A DNA stretch of 64,000 bases, taken from Phaseolus vulgaris. Its lineage: Eukaryota; Streptophyta; Magnoliopsida; Fabales; Fabaceae. The notes beneath the pieces were generated by a model. It worked only from the letters and a program-made list of their open reading frames with translations. It did no database searches and was not told the origin of the DNA. Where the stretch lies: positions 38,711,785 to 38,775,784 of the forward strand of contig NC_023759.2 in assembly GCF_000499845.2 (NCBI RefSeq). Direction: 5' to 3'. The translations under genes were made by a program, and so were the position numbers. Of the stretch, positions 62,988-64,000 are shown piece by piece; position 1 is the stretch's first letter; every line of letters starts with the position of its first letter.

Positions 62988-64000
62988 ATGACTAAGCACT
63001 CTTCTAGTCATAGTGAAAGTGATGAGAACTCTACTAAATCTCTTTTGAAACAATTGGCTAGAGATTTTCAATCACTCTCATTAAGACAATTGCAACATGA
63101 CACTCAAGTTTTAGAAGAAAAGAAAGAAATAGATACTCATCTTGTAATTCTATAAGAAGAATTGAAAATTGTTAGAGAAAAAGATGAATACATCAAAAAA
63201 TTTAAAAAATCACATGCATCTAGTTCTAGGTCGAGGGACTCACATGCTGAGGAAAAGAGTCTTAGAATTAGTGAATATTATCAACCTCCACCTATAAGAA
63301 CTAGAAAAATCCAACCAAAAGAGACTAGGGTAGACCTACCTTATTTTTATGGGAAGGAAAATATTGAAACTTACCTAGATTGGGAAATGAAAGAAGAACA
63401 ACTTTTTGCTTGCCATCATATTAGTAAGGAAAGGAAAGTAGCCTTAACAACTTTAAGCTTTCAATCAAATGCAATGTATTGGTGAACAACCCTAGAGAGA
63501 GAAAGATTCCTCCACAAGGACCCTCCCATAGAATATTGGAACGAACTTAAGGGAGCCTTCAGACGTCGTCATATACCTTCTTACTATAATAGGGAGTTGA
63601 TGGACAAGCTCCAAAGACTCTAACAAAAGAGCATGACTGTAGAAGAATATAGACAAAAGATGGGGCTTTATATGATGAGAGCTTCTATTAGGGAGGAAGA
63701 AACCACCACAATATCTAGGTTCCTTAGGGTCTCAATCTTGAGATAAGAGATAGAGTGAAACTCTTGCCTTATAAAGATTTGAATGACTTGATCCAACTTT
63801 GCATAAAAGTTGAGCAACAAATTTTGAGAAAAAGATCAAGTCGCAAGGAGAGTTCTTATTCTAACTCATATCCCAAGAATGAGTACAAAAAGGAAAGAAA
63901 GAAGAGTTTTTCAAAAGATAAATCTAAAGAAACTCCCAACCTAGGAAAGGATGTGTCTACTCCACAAACCCATACTAGAGACATACAATGTTTTAAATGT
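62988..64000 (+). pseudogene. gag polyprotein (capsid and start of CCHC knuckle)
   Basis: ATG at 62988 (MTKHSSSHSESDEN). The capsid region reads VDLPYFYGKENIETYLDWE, CHHISKERKVALTTLSFQ, then WNELKGAFRRRHIPSYYNRE, KLQRL and VEEYRQKMGLYMMRASIREE, the pattern of plant Ty3/gypsy capsids. The frame is broken by an in-frame TAA at 63153, a TGA at 63483 where Trp is usual, another stop after KLQRL, and a frameshift near 63730. The last readable residues, RDIQCFKC, open the zinc knuckle. Confidence 0.8.

Larger units (their letters stand above)
60977..64000 (+). mobile_element. Ty3/gypsy retrotransposon, 5' part, continuing past the window
   Basis: A candidate 5' LTR (about 60977-61683) ends in CA two bases before a tRNA-iMet-type primer-binding site. 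A leader of about 1.3 kb follows, then gag from 62988 to the edge, where a CCHC knuckle is just beginning. The 3' half and the second LTR are outside the window. The gag frame already contains several stops, so this copy is inactive. Confidence 0.75.

Noticed and set aside
1..64000. A new defence-like or operon-type system
   Set aside because: All multi-gene blocks resolve into known plant transposable elements or ordinary single genes. No novel cellular gene cluster is supported by the sequence.

Overview
This is nuclear DNA of a flowering plant. It is very AT-rich, its genes have spliced GT-AG exons, it carries a eukaryotic tRNA-Ser(GCU), and plant retrotransposons are dense. The repeat content (a long copia LTR with TGTTGAAC ends, a Tat-lineage gypsy element with an antisense gene, CACTA and Helitron ends) resembles legumes such as Phaseolus, Vigna or Glycine. 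That placement is an inference from pattern only.

Five complete protein genes could be modelled exon by exon, and in each the codon phases close. They are: a TBR/TBL1-type cell-wall polysaccharide O-acetyltransferase-like protein (4404-6997, minus, 5 exons, 633 aa); a WCRKC-type chloroplast thioredoxin (30024-31323, plus, 5 exons, 189 aa); an activator of Hsp90 ATPase, AHA1 (35445-36786, minus, 3 exons, 360 aa); a 3-methyladenine DNA glycosylase (49573-52144, plus, 6 exons, 286 aa); and gamma-tubulin complex component 3, GCP3/SPC98 (56151-58785, minus, 2 exons, 843 aa). A tRNA-Ser(GCU) lies at 31808-31889. The order TBR-thioredoxin-AHA1-glycosylase-GCP3 looks like an unfractionated ancestral block. 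From memory, Arabidopsis carries it split in two: TBR, WCRKC1 and SPC98 on chromosome 5, and TBL1, AHA1 and MAG on chromosome 3.

The rest is mostly transposon debris. 1-4.4 kb: a CACTA remnant with an Ulp1-protease fragment. 9.9-11.7 kb: a non-autonomous CACTA-like element. 13.5-13.8 kb: a TRIM-like miniature LTR element. 15.3-15.7 kb: a copia reverse-transcriptase fragment. 16.5-22 kb: an L1-type LINE on the minus strand, with ORF1 and ORF2 overlapping at ATGA. 27.8-28.9 kb: a copia solo LTR. 33.0-33.6 and 38.2-38.95 kb: two Helitron-like elements. 38.97-47.36 kb: a complete but dead Tat-lineage Ty3/gypsy element with LTRs, a 5-bp target duplication, a second RNase H and an antisense ORF. 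47.4-49.4 kb: two hAT transposase remnants. 61-64 kb: the 5' part of a second Ty3/gypsy element, which continues past the window edge.

The working genes are typical housekeeping loci. The AHA1 promoter has a TATA box with heat-shock-element-like triplets just upstream, which fits an Hsp90 co-chaperone. All transposon coding regions carry stops or frameshifts, so none looks autonomous today.
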